Below are positions 1 to 7,034 of a DNA stretch of 11,435 bases, piece after piece; position 1 is the first letter of the stretch; each line of letters starts with the position of its first letter. Position numbers and translations under genes: made by a program. The stretch covers positions 1 through 11,435 of the forward strand of contig DPWF01000363.1 in assembly GCA_003526435.1 (NCBI GenBank), read 5' to 3'. Source of the stretch: Chitinophagaceae bacterium (GTDB taxonomy: Bacteria; Bacteroidota; Bacteroidia; Chitinophagales; Chitinophagaceae). The notes beneath the pieces were generated by a model that searched no databases, was not told where the DNA came from, and worked only from the letters and a program-made list of their open reading frames with translations.

Positions 1-926
1 CTACCAAAAGCATCAGCAGACATCCCACTCGCAGCAGCGCTACCCACCGACTTGACAGTACCCACAGATAAACTGGTTACTTTGTGCAACAGGGCATTAC
101 CACCGCCTGCATTGACGATATAGTTCGCAACGGAAGGAACTGTACAATAACCCACAATCGCAATGAGTAAAAAAATCAGGTAAGCCCAATCACTGATCGT
201 AAAAGGCTGTCCAGGAATGGGGACACTAAACCCATTACCCACCATCATATTTTGTTGGATCTTAGCGATGATGGCACCGAAAATATTTGCTACAGGTAAC
301 CAAAGAAAAACATTGATATAACGTGCCAGCCATACGGTGATGAGGTGCTGAAAACCATCATAAATAGATAGTCCAAAAACAATCGGTCCAATAATCGCTA
401 ATACGATGAGATAAAAAGTGCGGATCACATTAATAATGAGCGCAACGCCTTGAAACAATAATTCCAAAAGCTCCCTTAAGCCCTCTCTGATCCAGTTCAT
501 GGGATTAACAGCTTCGAGTCCGAAGGAACTCGCATTCTGTTGATGAAAATAAGCCCGCATCGCATCGGTAGTTCCGGATTGCATGATAGCAGTTCCTTTT
601 ACGATAGGATAAAGGATACCGTTGATGAGATCAATGACAGAAGGAAAAATGAGAATACAAAAACCCAATACAAATGGTCGCAATAGTCCATAAACATCTA
701 TGGGTTCCGCTGCTGCAATACTGCGCCAAACGCGCAGGCTGATATACCAAAGTGCCCCAAATCCACCAATCAATCTGGCGGTCACAATCAATCCCTTACA
801 CATCGGCATCATTTCCAGATAGAGTTGATCCAATACAGATTGAAAACTCGTACCGTTAGAAATTCCTTGTCCCATAACAAAAGAAGGCATGACTATCATA
901 CACAATATCACTCCACACTTATTCAT
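1..926 (-). CDS. traJ: Conjugative transposon protein TraJ, C-terminus off the left edge
   Basis: TraJ is a polytopic inner-membrane protein of the Bacteroidota conjugation machine and is thought to play the VirB6-like role in the type IV secretion channel. The reading frame opens with ATG at 926 and stays open for 308 codons to the window edge, so the last residues and the stop lie outside. The protein starts with a hydrophobic export-like segment (residues 5-19). Further hydrophobic stretches follow at about 45-64, 81-105, 155-188, 203-221 and 247-270. A late Gly-rich stretch (VNAGGGNALLHK, about 271-282) and the ending SADAFG are as I remember them in TraJ proteins. Family members are a little over 300 residues, so little should be missing. 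The start lies 10 bases after the stop of the upstream gene, in the order TraG, TraI, TerB-like, TraJ seen in Sphingobacteriia/Chitinophagia elements. TraK would be expected next, beyond the edge. Confidence 0.9.
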   Translation of the reverse strand, partial: MNKCGVILCMIVMPSFVMGQGISNGTSFQSVLDQLYLEMMPMCKGLIVTARLIGGFGALWYISLRVWRSIAAAEPIDVYGLLRPFVLGFCILIFPSVIDLINGILYPIVKGTAIMQSGTTDAMRAYFHQQNASSFGLEAVNPMNWIREGLRELLELLFQGVALIINVIRTFYLIVLAIIGPIVFGLSIYDGFQHLITVWLARYINVFLWLPVANIFGAIIAKIQQNMMVGNGFSVPIPGQPFTISDWAYLIFLLIAIVGYCTVPSVANYIVNAGGGNALLHKVTSLSVGTVKSVGSAAASGMSADAFG

Positions 927-936
927 GACTCACTTA

Positions 937-1557
937 TTAAAAACCATACAATCTTTTAACAGCTTGCTGATCTTGTTTTGCTTGCGCTCTCTTTACTGCA
1001 ATTTTTTTTTGTTGTTGAATAGTCTCACGAACAAGCAATAAACAAGCAAAACTTCTCTGGTTGATATTTTCCAGCATCTGCAATCGTTCCGCATCACTCA
1101 TCCGCAAACTGCCGGATCTCAACACCATTTGCACCTCTTCAGATAAAACATCCATTTCTTTTAGTCGTTCTTTAAACACAGCTTCAATATTTACCAATTC
1201 CCACACTTGAAAAATACCTAAGTGCTTAGCTTGTTGCAGCCATTGGGCTATTTCTTGACTAGTAGTAGTTCGATGTTGCTGGAAATCGCCTAAGGACGGA
1301 GATTGCCTCACCGTTTGACGAATAACCAACAGATCATTCAACTTTTGCTTATGCAGATCAAAATTGCCTTTGGCTGCATCTCGAATGCCGTTGTATCCCC
1401 TCTCCAATATCTGGTAACCTTGTTTGGCTTGGGATAGCATCAAACGCATCTGCGCTAGCTTCTCCAGATTAATTTTTAACTGTTCCAGTTCCTGTGTCTG
1501 AGCGAAAATGCACGTACAAATACAGCAACAGATAGCTATTACAAATAATTGTTTCAT
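937..1557 (-). CDS. TerB-like family conjugation protein, exported coiled-coil (206 aa)
   Basis: This is a small exported protein of Bacteroidota conjugative elements. Databases often name the family 'TerB family tellurite resistance protein', but nothing in this context suggests tellurite resistance. Residues 1-19 are a signal peptide ending FAQ. The rest is mostly helical and Gln/Leu/Lys-rich, consistent with coiled coils. Family hallmarks as I recall them are present: the N-terminal run EKLAQ...GYQI..GY..I...A.GNF.LH (about 32-70), the motif LRMSDAERLQ (151-160) and the terminal VKRLYGF. Its ATG overlaps the stop of the upstream TraI-like gene (ATGA, 1554-1557), so the two are coupled. The shared MSDAERL motif and K..YG ending mark them as paralogues. 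The likely site is the periplasm, as a structural or accessory part of the transfer apparatus. The exact role is unknown. Confidence 0.82.
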   Translation of the reverse strand: MKQLFVIAICCCICTCIFAQTQELEQLKINLEKLAQMRLMLSQAKQGYQILERGYNGIRDAAKGNFDLHKQKLNDLLVIRQTVRQSPSLGDFQQHRTTTSQEIAQWLQQAKHLGIFQVWELVNIEAVFKERLKEMDVLSEEVQMVLRSGSLRMSDAERLQMLENINQRSFACLLLVRETIQQQKKIAVKRAQAKQDQQAVKRLYGF

Positions 1558-2162
1558 TGTAGGCCGTATATTTTTTTTGCTTGTTGATTGTCGTTTTTTC
1601 GTTTCTCCACCTGCATAAATTGCTGTTTATGCTTTTCGCTAATGGATCTTATTCCTATTAGACTTTGCTCTATCACATTGTTCAAAACCTGAATCATCTC
1701 TAATCGCTCCGCATCCGACATAGATATTCCATCATTTGTCACTTTTAGTAAGGTTTGATAAGCGCTCTTGCCTTTTCCCAAAAATTCATTGGCTAAATCC
1801 ATATCTGCGCTATGCAAACCTGCATACAATCTGATTAGTTCCTGATACCGCACTAGGGTTCTTTGAACACCTACACTACTTGTTATAACAGTTTTTGCTT
1901 GGCGCATCTCTTGAAAATAATCCGCGTATAATCGCTGCAATTGATCTTGCCATTTTCGGATCTCTGCCAATTTTGTTGTAGATAGTTTTTGTTCCGCTAC
2001 TTCTTGCAATCTTTGGAGTACCATTGTTTCGTATTGCAATCGCTGTACTTTAAGATCAATCACTTTAATGGCTTTTGCAAGTATCATTGATACCGGGTCA
2101 ATCGACTGAGCATTCACAACGTTCATCCACAACACGCCTACCATCAAACTCACTTTTTTCAT
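1554..2162 (-). CDS. traI: Conjugal transfer protein TraI-like, exported coiled-coil (202 aa)
   Basis: This protein resembles the one annotated 'conjugal transfer protein TraI' in Sphingobacteriia and Chitinophagia elements. It is not the F-plasmid relaxase TraI. A signal peptide (residues 1-19, ending VNAQ) precedes a long helical region. Family-like segments are AIKVIDLKVQRLQ (31-43), the KWQDQLQRLYADYFQE region (70-85), MSDAERLEM (148-156) and the terminal KKIYGLQ. The ATG at 2162 overlaps the stop of an upstream 43-residue ORF as ATGA. The gene's own TGA overlaps the next ATG in the same way. Its place between TraG and TraJ is that of TraI in CTnDOT-type elements. It probably acts in the periplasm as a helical component of the transfer channel. 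The mechanism is not known to me. Confidence 0.8.
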   Translation of the reverse strand: MKKVSLMVGVLWMNVVNAQSIDPVSMILAKAIKVIDLKVQRLQYETMVLQRLQEVAEQKLSTTKLAEIRKWQDQLQRLYADYFQEMRQAKTVITSSVGVQRTLVRYQELIRLYAGLHSADMDLANEFLGKGKSAYQTLLKVTNDGISMSDAERLEMIQVLNNVIEQSLIGIRSISEKHKQQFMQVEKRKNDNQQAKKIYGLQ

Positions 2163-2290
2163 GGCTCACAAAATATTATGATGTAACAATCAATAACCCA
2201 GTTTCGCCACTGATCAGCCGTAGGCCAACACCGATAGATAGTAATGCCAACCATAGCAGCCACCAACAAAACCAGTAATACCTTATTCAT
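2159..2290 (-). CDS. Small membrane peptide between traG and traI (43 aa)
   Basis: This short reading frame starts at ATG 2290, inside the last codons of traG (8-base overlap). It ends with TGA at 2159-2161, which overlaps the traI-like ATG as ATGA. The start and stop fill the space between the two genes exactly, as expected of a real, translationally coupled gene. The peptide begins MNKVLLVLLVAAMVGITIY, a clear hydrophobic segment after a short positive N-terminus. A Trp-rich linker (RCWPTADQWRNWVID) and a second hydrophobic stretch (CYIIIFCEP) follow. It is probably a single- or double-pass inner-membrane peptide. In CTnDOT the gene between traG and traI is traH, but I see no sequence basis for using that name. 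The function is unknown. A role in assembly or in coupling TraG to the periplasmic proteins is only a guess. Confidence 0.62.
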   Translation of the reverse strand: MNKVLLVLLVAAMVGITIYRCWPTADQWRNWVIDCYIIIFCEP

Positions 2291-4682
2291 TTTCATTGAC
2301 TATTTTTTTGATGGCGGTTTCCATATTGCCTGTCTGCTCAAAAGCACGCATCACCTGTAACTTTTCTTTTTCTTCTGTGGTGTAAGTCAGATACTCTTCC
2401 AACGAAACCTCTACCCGATAGACACGTGCATATCTTCCACCAAGAGAGATAAATACTTCCTTATATTTCTTACCTGCTTCATTTGCTTTATTAAGTGATA
2501 GCACCAACATCTTTTCCTTTTCACTCAATCCCAATAATGCCTGAACGTCTTTGAACTGTTGTTCATAGCGAGACTGGTCAAATAGAATTTTGCAATCACT
2601 CATTGCGATGATGGTTTGCTTGACGATTTCAGAGGAAAGAATATCATCTAATTCCTGCGTCACCACAATGGGCTCTCCATAATGCTTTCGTATCGTTTTA
2701 TACAGGTAACGGATATATTCCGCCATCCCTGCTTTAGCAATCGCCTTCCATGCTTCTTCGATGAGGATGATTTTACGCACGCCTTTCAACCGACGTATCT
2801 TAGCTAAGAACAGCTCCATAATAATAATAGTCACCACAGGAAAAAGAATGGGATGATCCTTGATGGTATCAAGTTCAAAAACAATTAATCGCTGATTCAG
2901 TAAATCGAGATTGTCTGTAGCATTTAACAGGTAATCGAATTCTCCGCCTTTATAATAAGGTCTGAGTACATAAAGAAAATTAGATAGATCGAAATCTGAA
3001 TCTTTAACACCATCCGCACGAACAATTTTCACAAAATCATTACTCAAGAATTCATAAAAGGAATCAAAAGATCGATTGTCGATTTCTTTTTGATAGTACA
3101 ATTGTAAGGCATTCGATAAGGCCACATATTCACTGCGGCTAAAAGCCTCACTGTCTTTTTTCCAAAGGGTCACCAACAATGCTTTGATGCTTTCTTTTTT
3201 CTCTTGGTCTGGCTCCCCATGAAACGGATTAAAAGCAATTCGTTGGGTATCAGTATAACTAAAATAAGTTCCACCTAGAAGTTCGCATAGTCCCTTGTAG
3301 GAATGCCCAATATCCACTAGGACAATATGTGTACCTTGATAATAATAAGAGCGAAGCAAATGATTGGTAAAAAAAGATTTACCACTTCCCGAAGGACCTA
3401 GTATGAATTTGTTACGGTTACTGATAATACCCTGCTTGATCGGCTCATCAGATAAATCGACCTGCAAAGGTCTCCCGCTGATCCTATCTCCCAATCGAAT
3501 ACCAAATGAACTGACAGAAGAATGATACTGTGTTTCCTGATGCAAAAAGCAAGCAGCCTGTTGTGCAAAGAGTAAGGCTGTTTCATTAACGGGCAGGTCT
3601 GCCGCATTCCCAGGAATCCCAGCCCAAAATATTTGTGGCGCACCTACCGTCTCAATCTTGGGGCAAACATCAATAGAACTAAGTGCAGCTATACATGCGT
3701 TTCTGACAACTTGCTGTTCACTTTTATTATTGGTCCATGCAAGTATATTAAAATGCACTCTTACTGGCATTTGTTGCTGCTGAACCATTTGCTGCAAAAA
3801 TGCTTCTGTTGCCTCTTTAGCTACCTGATTCTCTCTACCATAGAGTGAAAGCGACTGAAAACGAAGTCTGCGTTTCTCTAGTTGCTTGGCAACTTCTCCA
3901 ACATCTTCAACCATCACATATTGATTATAGATATGATCACAAGGAAGTAGTTGACCAAGTGCTGCTGTAAAACCAACAGGGAAAGAGCCGGCTTCTGTTG
4001 AATAAGGTTCATACCGAATTCGTGAACCACAATAAGTGGGGAAGTCATATAGATCGCTAAGCGTAAAGAGTTCACAATATTTTTCTCCGACACGGACACC
4101 TTCACTAAAATCCAAATCTCTTTTAACTCCATCTGAATCCAATACCAAATATTGGTTAATCAATTCCTCCAACCGATCCCCTTCTATACGTTCACACCGT
4201 ATCAATCCGCTATCAGACAATACGTTAATAAACTGAGCGCAAACACTTGTAAAACTTTTTGCAAATGCTGGATCAAGCGTCTCTACCGGAACAATATGCT
4301 TACGAAGCAAAGAAGAAAAATAACTATTCACACGTTTTCGACCTAAAGGAGACAACGACAGGAACAAATAACAATGATGCGATAAGTAAGAACGCCCTTG
4401 AAAAAATCGTTCACTACTCCGGGATAAAAAGTCCTGCTCTTTTTCAAAATCACCTTGAAATTGTTCTGCAACAAACCAATCCTGTTTATGCAATAGCGTT
4501 CTCACAGGTAATAGCTTGATAGCCCTTACCCATATCTGATGCAGATTTTCATAATCAGATGTGGAAAGTGTAAATATTTCTGGCAATGCCAATCGATAAG
4601 CAAGGGTAATATCTCCCATCTTCGATAGGATCATATCCTGCTCAACACTGTAGATAGGTAATATGTCGTCTAACTGCTTCAT
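2283..4682 (-). CDS. traG: TraG-family conjugation ATPase (VirB4-like)
   Basis: This is the main ATPase of the Bacteroidota conjugation machine (TraG family, related to VirB4). It works at the cytoplasmic face of the inner membrane to drive assembly of the apparatus and/or substrate transfer. With the start chosen here it has 799 residues, the usual size. The N-terminus (MKQLDDILPIYSVEQD) is typical of the family. A Walker A motif GPSGSGKS sits at 429-436. A Walker B motif IILIEEA has its glutamates at 642-643. The post-Walker B region TQELDDILSS and the SDCKILFDQS stretch fit the HerA/VirB4 ATPase core. I chose ATG 4682 because it overlaps the traF stop as ATGA and matches the family start. 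An in-frame ATG at 4694 would only add MGES. The end overlaps the small downstream ORF by 8 bases. No key residue appears lost, so the element could be transfer-competent. Confidence 0.95.
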   Translation of the reverse strand: MKQLDDILPIYSVEQDMILSKMGDITLAYRLALPEIFTLSTSDYENLHQIWVRAIKLLPVRTLLHKQDWFVAEQFQGDFEKEQDFLSRSSERFFQGRSYLSHHCYLFLSLSPLGRKRVNSYFSSLLRKHIVPVETLDPAFAKSFTSVCAQFINVLSDSGLIRCERIEGDRLEELINQYLVLDSDGVKRDLDFSEGVRVGEKYCELFTLSDLYDFPTYCGSRIRYEPYSTEAGSFPVGFTAALGQLLPCDHIYNQYVMVEDVGEVAKQLEKRRLRFQSLSLYGRENQVAKEATEAFLQQMVQQQQMPVRVHFNILAWTNNKSEQQVVRNACIAALSSIDVCPKIETVGAPQIFWAGIPGNAADLPVNETALLFAQQAACFLHQETQYHSSVSSFGIRLGDRISGRPLQVDLSDEPIKQGIISNRNKFILGPSGSGKSFFTNHLLRSYYYQGTHIVLVDIGHSYKGLCELLGGTYFSYTDTQRIAFNPFHGEPDQEKKESIKALLVTLWKKDSEAFSRSEYVALSNALQLYYQKEIDNRSFDSFYEFLSNDFVKIVRADGVKDSDFDLSNFLYVLRPYYKGGEFDYLLNATDNLDLLNQRLIVFELDTIKDHPILFPVVTIIIMELFLAKIRRLKGVRKIILIEEAWKAIAKAGMAEYIRYLYKTIRKHYGEPIVVTQELDDILSSEIVKQTIIAMSDCKILFDQSRYEQQFKDVQALLGLSEKEKMLVLSLNKANEAGKKYKEVFISLGGRYARVYRVEVSLEEYLTYTTEEKEKLQVMRAFEQTGNMETAIKKIVNENE

Positions 4683-4963
4683 GCTTTCACCCATTTTGGT
4701 ACAGCACCTGCTGCCATTTTTTTCATCATACCATGTTCACCATATTGTTTACTACGAGTAGCTACATACCAAACCCATGCTCCTGCGAGTACAAATACGA
4801 TCAATACACAAACAAGCATTGGGAGACCAACGAGATATAGCAGTGCAAACAGTAATAAACAGATGGTTAGTCCAATACCCAGCCACCAGATATACTGCCC
4901 TGAAAAGCCTTTAAAAACCACAGGCTTCTCTATATGTTTTTGTATGTGATAGACACTACTCAT
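4679..4963 (-). CDS. traF: Conjugative transposon protein TraF (DUF4133 family)
   Basis: TraF is a small inner-membrane protein of the transfer apparatus. As part of the TraE-TraF-TraG set it is comparable to VirB3. It has 94 residues with ATG 4963. Family features are the N-terminal EKPVVFKGFSGQYIWW (13-28), two adjacent membrane helices (about 26-46 and 48-68) and the conserved RSKQYGEHGMMKKMA region (70-84). The frame is open further upstream, but only a TTG (5026) would start it, inside traE. ATG 4963 overlaps the traE stop as ATGA, fits the family start and is therefore preferred. The end overlaps the traG ATG, again as ATGA. TraE, TraF and TraG are thus one coupled unit. Confidence 0.92.
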   Translation of the reverse strand: MSSVYHIQKHIEKPVVFKGFSGQYIWWLGIGLTICLLLFALLYLVGLPMLVCVLIVFVLAGAWVWYVATRSKQYGEHGMMKKMAAGAVPKWVKA

Positions 4964-5271
4964 ATACCAAAGAATGCTCGAATCACGGTTACCACTACTA
5001 CTAGAAATACACAACTCCCAAACCAAGCTGCTGCGACTTTGCCGGTATCATGATCACCTGCGTTCCATTTAGAATATACTTTCACAGCACCGATTAAACC
5101 AAGTATGGCACCAATGGCATACATCAGTTGTGTGCCTGTAACAAAATAGCTCCGCACTTTCTGATTTGCTTCTAATATCCCTGCATTACCATCCTGCGCT
5201 TGCGCCAACGACACCATCACCAGAAGCAACACCACCAACCTTATTTTCATGCTCCACTGTTTCATAATCAT
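4960..5271 (-). CDS. traE: Conjugative transposon protein TraE (DUF4134 family)
   Basis: TraE is a small, pilin-like or VirB2-like membrane protein and the first gene of the core transfer block here. It has 103 residues from ATG 5271. A signal peptide ending AQAQ leads into the family signature DGNAGILEANQKVRSYF (about 27-43). A first membrane helix follows (46-65, YAIGAILGLIGAVKVYSKWN), then the conserved loop GDHDTGKVAAAWFG (72-85) and a second helix (about 84-100) ending FFGI. The start is ambiguous. ATGs lie at 5271, 5265 and 5250, and the last would leave a cleaner signal peptide. No Shine-Dalgarno sequence decides it, as is common in Bacteroidota. Upstream is a gap of about 170 bases with inverted repeats, so this gene may have its own transcript start, though I see no clear TAnnTTTG box there. 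Confidence 0.92.
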   Translation of the reverse strand: MIMKQWSMKIRLVVLLLVMVSLAQAQDGNAGILEANQKVRSYFVTGTQLMYAIGAILGLIGAVKVYSKWNAGDHDTGKVAAAWFGSCVFLVVVVTVIRAFFGI

Positions 5272-5321
5272 TATTTAAAAAGATGTGCTCACACTCCACT
5301 TCTTGATAAGAAAGGAGTAAA

Positions 5322-5378
5322 ATGCCCGCCGCCACTTCGTCCTCGCAATTGGTTCTCCTGCATGGGGCAGGCGGGCAT
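5322..5378. repeat. GC-rich inverted repeat with nested hairpin, between traE and the PorV-like gene
   Basis: Perfect 9-base arms ATGCCCGCC (5322-5330) and GGCGGGCAT (5370-5378) enclose 39 bases. The smaller hairpin CCTGC (5357-5361)/GCAGG (5367-5371), loop ATGGG, shares bases with the right arm, so the two folds compete. It is clearly more GC-rich than its surroundings. It resembles interspersed palindromic repeats seen between genes in some Bacteroidota. It could also be an mRNA processing or attenuation element between the surface cassette and traE. There is no T-run next to it on the minus strand, so it is not a standard terminator for the leftward transcript. Confidence 0.55.
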
Positions 5379-5381
5379 ACC

Positions 5382-5431
5382 GACTGAATAAATCCTACAC
5401 TTACGCTCGCTCACGATTCGATGATTCAGTC
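5382..5431. repeat. Second inverted repeat after the PorV-like gene
   Basis: Perfect 8-base arms GACTGAAT (5382-5389) and ATTCAGTC (5424-5431) are separated by 34 bases, which include the directly repetitive piece CGCTCGCTC. The element starts only 7 bases past the stop codon of the PorV-like gene and abuts the GC-rich repeat. On the plus strand the right arm is followed by TGATTTTTT, a weak terminator-like arrangement with an overly large loop. It may form part of one compound element with the neighbouring repeat. Confidence 0.4.
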
Positions 5432-5438
5432 TGATTTT

Positions 5439-6359
5439 TTATTGAAAATTTCCAAGATTCAAATTGAGCGACAACCCATAAGCATTTTGCATAGGGGCAA
5501 ATGCTGCTTGAGTACCAAACGGAATCAGATAATGTAGATCAATCGACAAAGACTGGTCTTCCACAAATCCTTTATAACCAGCACCCAGTGAAATAGATTT
5601 TCTGTTTCCACCTTGCATTCCTTCCAACTGCACACCCGTTCGGATAAAAAAACTTTCGCTAAATCCCATTTCACCACCAAGCGAATACCGCATAGTGGCA
5701 AATGATCCAGAAAATGATTTTCGTAAATCAAATCCTATCATCCATTCTTTGACCTCATCACGATCACCATAAGCAAATCCTAAACCTATTTCACTGTTTT
5801 GCCACAATGCTTTGCCGAGGTTATTCACTACAGCACCAACGGAAAACTTTCCCAGTGATTGATAGAATTGTATATCACCGTTAACCCCATATCGTTGTAC
5901 AGGTCCGGACTCAAAACCACGTGCTCCAACTAAACGAAGCGTTGCACCAATACCAGCATTGGCTGACAAACGCACTCCCACTGAACCACCCACACTAAAA
6001 GCGGTATTACGATGAATGGCTAAACTAGCGCCATTGTCATCACGAGTTGTAAGGTTACCCATATCGAGAAAGTTGATAGCCGCACCGATTGTGGCAGACT
6101 CACCAATCGTGCTTAAATAATCTGCACGAATGAATTTGGTATCCTGAAACAGGTTGCGCATCCAAGGCAGATATGTCACAGAAGCCTGATGAAAATAATT
6201 GGTGAAGACTGTTTTACCAACATTGTATCCCAATAACTGATTACCAGTAGCAGCTGCAATACCTGCATCACCCATAGCTGCGCCTCTGCTATGCATAGCA
6301 ATTTGAGCAGTGCATACAAAGGAGATCATTATCGTAAATATTGTTACTACCCATTTCAT
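5439..6359 (-). CDS. PorV-like outer-membrane beta-barrel protein (type IX secretion shuttle family)
   Basis: PorV is the T9SS outer-membrane barrel that collects cargo by its C-terminal sorting domain and delivers it to the attachment complex. This 306-residue protein has a signal peptide (1-19, ending CTAQ). It carries the PorV/PorQ-type N-terminal motif SRGAAMGDAGIA (24-35), the PorV-like strand region ASVTYLPWMRNLFQDTKFI (about 59-77), alternating Gly/aromatic strands to the end and a terminal amphipathic strand (LSLNLNLGNF). It is shorter than usual for chromosomal PorV (close to 400 residues), so it may be a trimmed paralogue or a PorQ relative. Its ATG overlaps the lipoprotein stop (ATGA), and the T9SS cargo gene is two genes upstream. 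That linkage suggests a dedicated shuttle or anchor for this cargo, which is an inference. The family call is from memory of motifs. Confidence 0.75.
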   Translation of the reverse strand: MKWVVTIFTIMISFVCTAQIAMHSRGAAMGDAGIAAATGNQLLGYNVGKTVFTNYFHQASVTYLPWMRNLFQDTKFIRADYLSTIGESATIGAAINFLDMGNLTTRDDNGASLAIHRNTAFSVGGSVGVRLSANAGIGATLRLVGARGFESGPVQRYGVNGDIQFYQSLGKFSVGAVVNNLGKALWQNSEIGLGFAYGDRDEVKEWMIGFDLRKSFSGSFATMRYSLGGEMGFSESFFIRTGVQLEGMQGGNRKSISLGAGYKGFVEDQSLSIDLHYLIPFGTQAAFAPMQNAYGLSLNLNLGNFQ

Positions 6360-7030
6360 AACACATCAATTATTTGTTGTAGTGTGTCGGAATGTTGTCC
6401 TAAATCATCTACTACATAAAAAGAAATTGTATAAGCACCCTTCTGATGAAAAATGTATTGAAGTTTATCGGTACTGCTAATAATCGGCTGCCCTGCAATT
6501 TGGTAGTGATAGGATAATATTTTTCCATACGGTTGTATGCAACCACCTGCATCAAAATAATAGCGTCTTGCCGCTAGGTCTCTTTCATCAACTTTCCAGG
6601 TTAATGAAGCTTTAGGTCTTTGAGCTGCTGCCGCTTGAATCATCAACTTCTTAGTATGCACTCTTCCAATTTGATCCTTTAGTGAGACATCCACTGCATA
6701 CAATCCGGATCGATCAACAGTACAAAAGATTTCATTCCATTCTCCTGTTACAATCACGGGCTGATCATTCGCAAGTACCTGCCCTCGATAGCTAAATCGG
6801 ATTTGCGCACTACTATCATAAAATCGAAGATGCAATTGCCTTCCTGCAGGCAAAGTCTGCAACTGAAATATGCCATTGCCATTGATATTATTCGGATCTT
6901 TTTCACGCACATACAGCGTGTCTTTAGAAAAACCCAGTATAGGTCCTGTGGGTGTTTGCTGAAAAGAAACTTCCTTATTGTTGCAAGCAAAAGAGCATAG
7001 TACAACGAATAGGATAAATATATTTTTCAT
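6356..7030 (-). CDS. PKD-domain lipoprotein, partner of the adhesin cassette
   Basis: This is a predicted lipoprotein of 224 residues. A signal segment (MKNIFILFVVLCSFAC) ends in a plausible lipobox SFAC, putting lipid on Cys16, with NNKE following. The middle part (about 30-135) is beta-rich and not recognised. The last ~87 residues look like a PKD/Ig-type domain: YYFDAGG, then a strand pattern ending GAYTISFYVVDDLGQHSDT. The frame is open further upstream, but only a TTG (7135) would start it, inside the adhesin gene. ATG 7030, 4 bases after the adhesin stop, gives the correct signal peptide and is used here. The gene sits between a T9SS cargo gene and a PorV-like gene with no gaps, so all three are probably co-expressed. 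It may help hold or present the adhesin at the outer membrane. No enzymatic motif is visible. Confidence 0.8.
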   Translation of the reverse strand: MKNIFILFVVLCSFACNNKEVSFQQTPTGPILGFSKDTLYVREKDPNNINGNGIFQLQTLPAGRQLHLRFYDSSAQIRFSYRGQVLANDQPVIVTGEWNEIFCTVDRSGLYAVDVSLKDQIGRVHTKKLMIQAAAAQRPKASLTWKVDERDLAARRYYFDAGGCIQPYGKILSYHYQIAGQPIISSTDKLQYIFHQKGAYTISFYVVDDLGQHSDTLQQIIDVL

Positions 7031-7034
7031 TGAT

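Noticed and set aside
937-1557. Tellurite resistance gene
   Set aside because: The family name in databases includes TerB, but the protein has a signal peptide, coiled coils and a place within a transfer operon. No other ter genes are present.
2075-2278. Plus-strand frame of 67 codons opposite traI and the traG-traI gap
   Set aside because: Low-complexity, no recognisable features, and overlapped on the minus strand by the better supported coupled genes.
4679-5026. Longer TraF starting at 5026
   Set aside because: It would start with TTG inside traE and add 21 residues foreign to the family. ATG 4963 with the ATGA overlap is better.
5310-5387. Small plus-strand gene starting ATG 5322 after AGGAG (21 codons, MPAATSSSQL...)
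   Set aside because: The frame coincides with the inverted repeat, has no membrane, signal or other features, and Bacteroidota rarely rely on Shine-Dalgarno sites. The match is probably chance.
5382-5440. Plus-strand intrinsic terminator (stem then TTTTTT)
   Set aside because: The loop is 34 bases, the stem is AT-rich, and no plus-strand gene lies upstream to terminate. Kept only as an inverted repeat.
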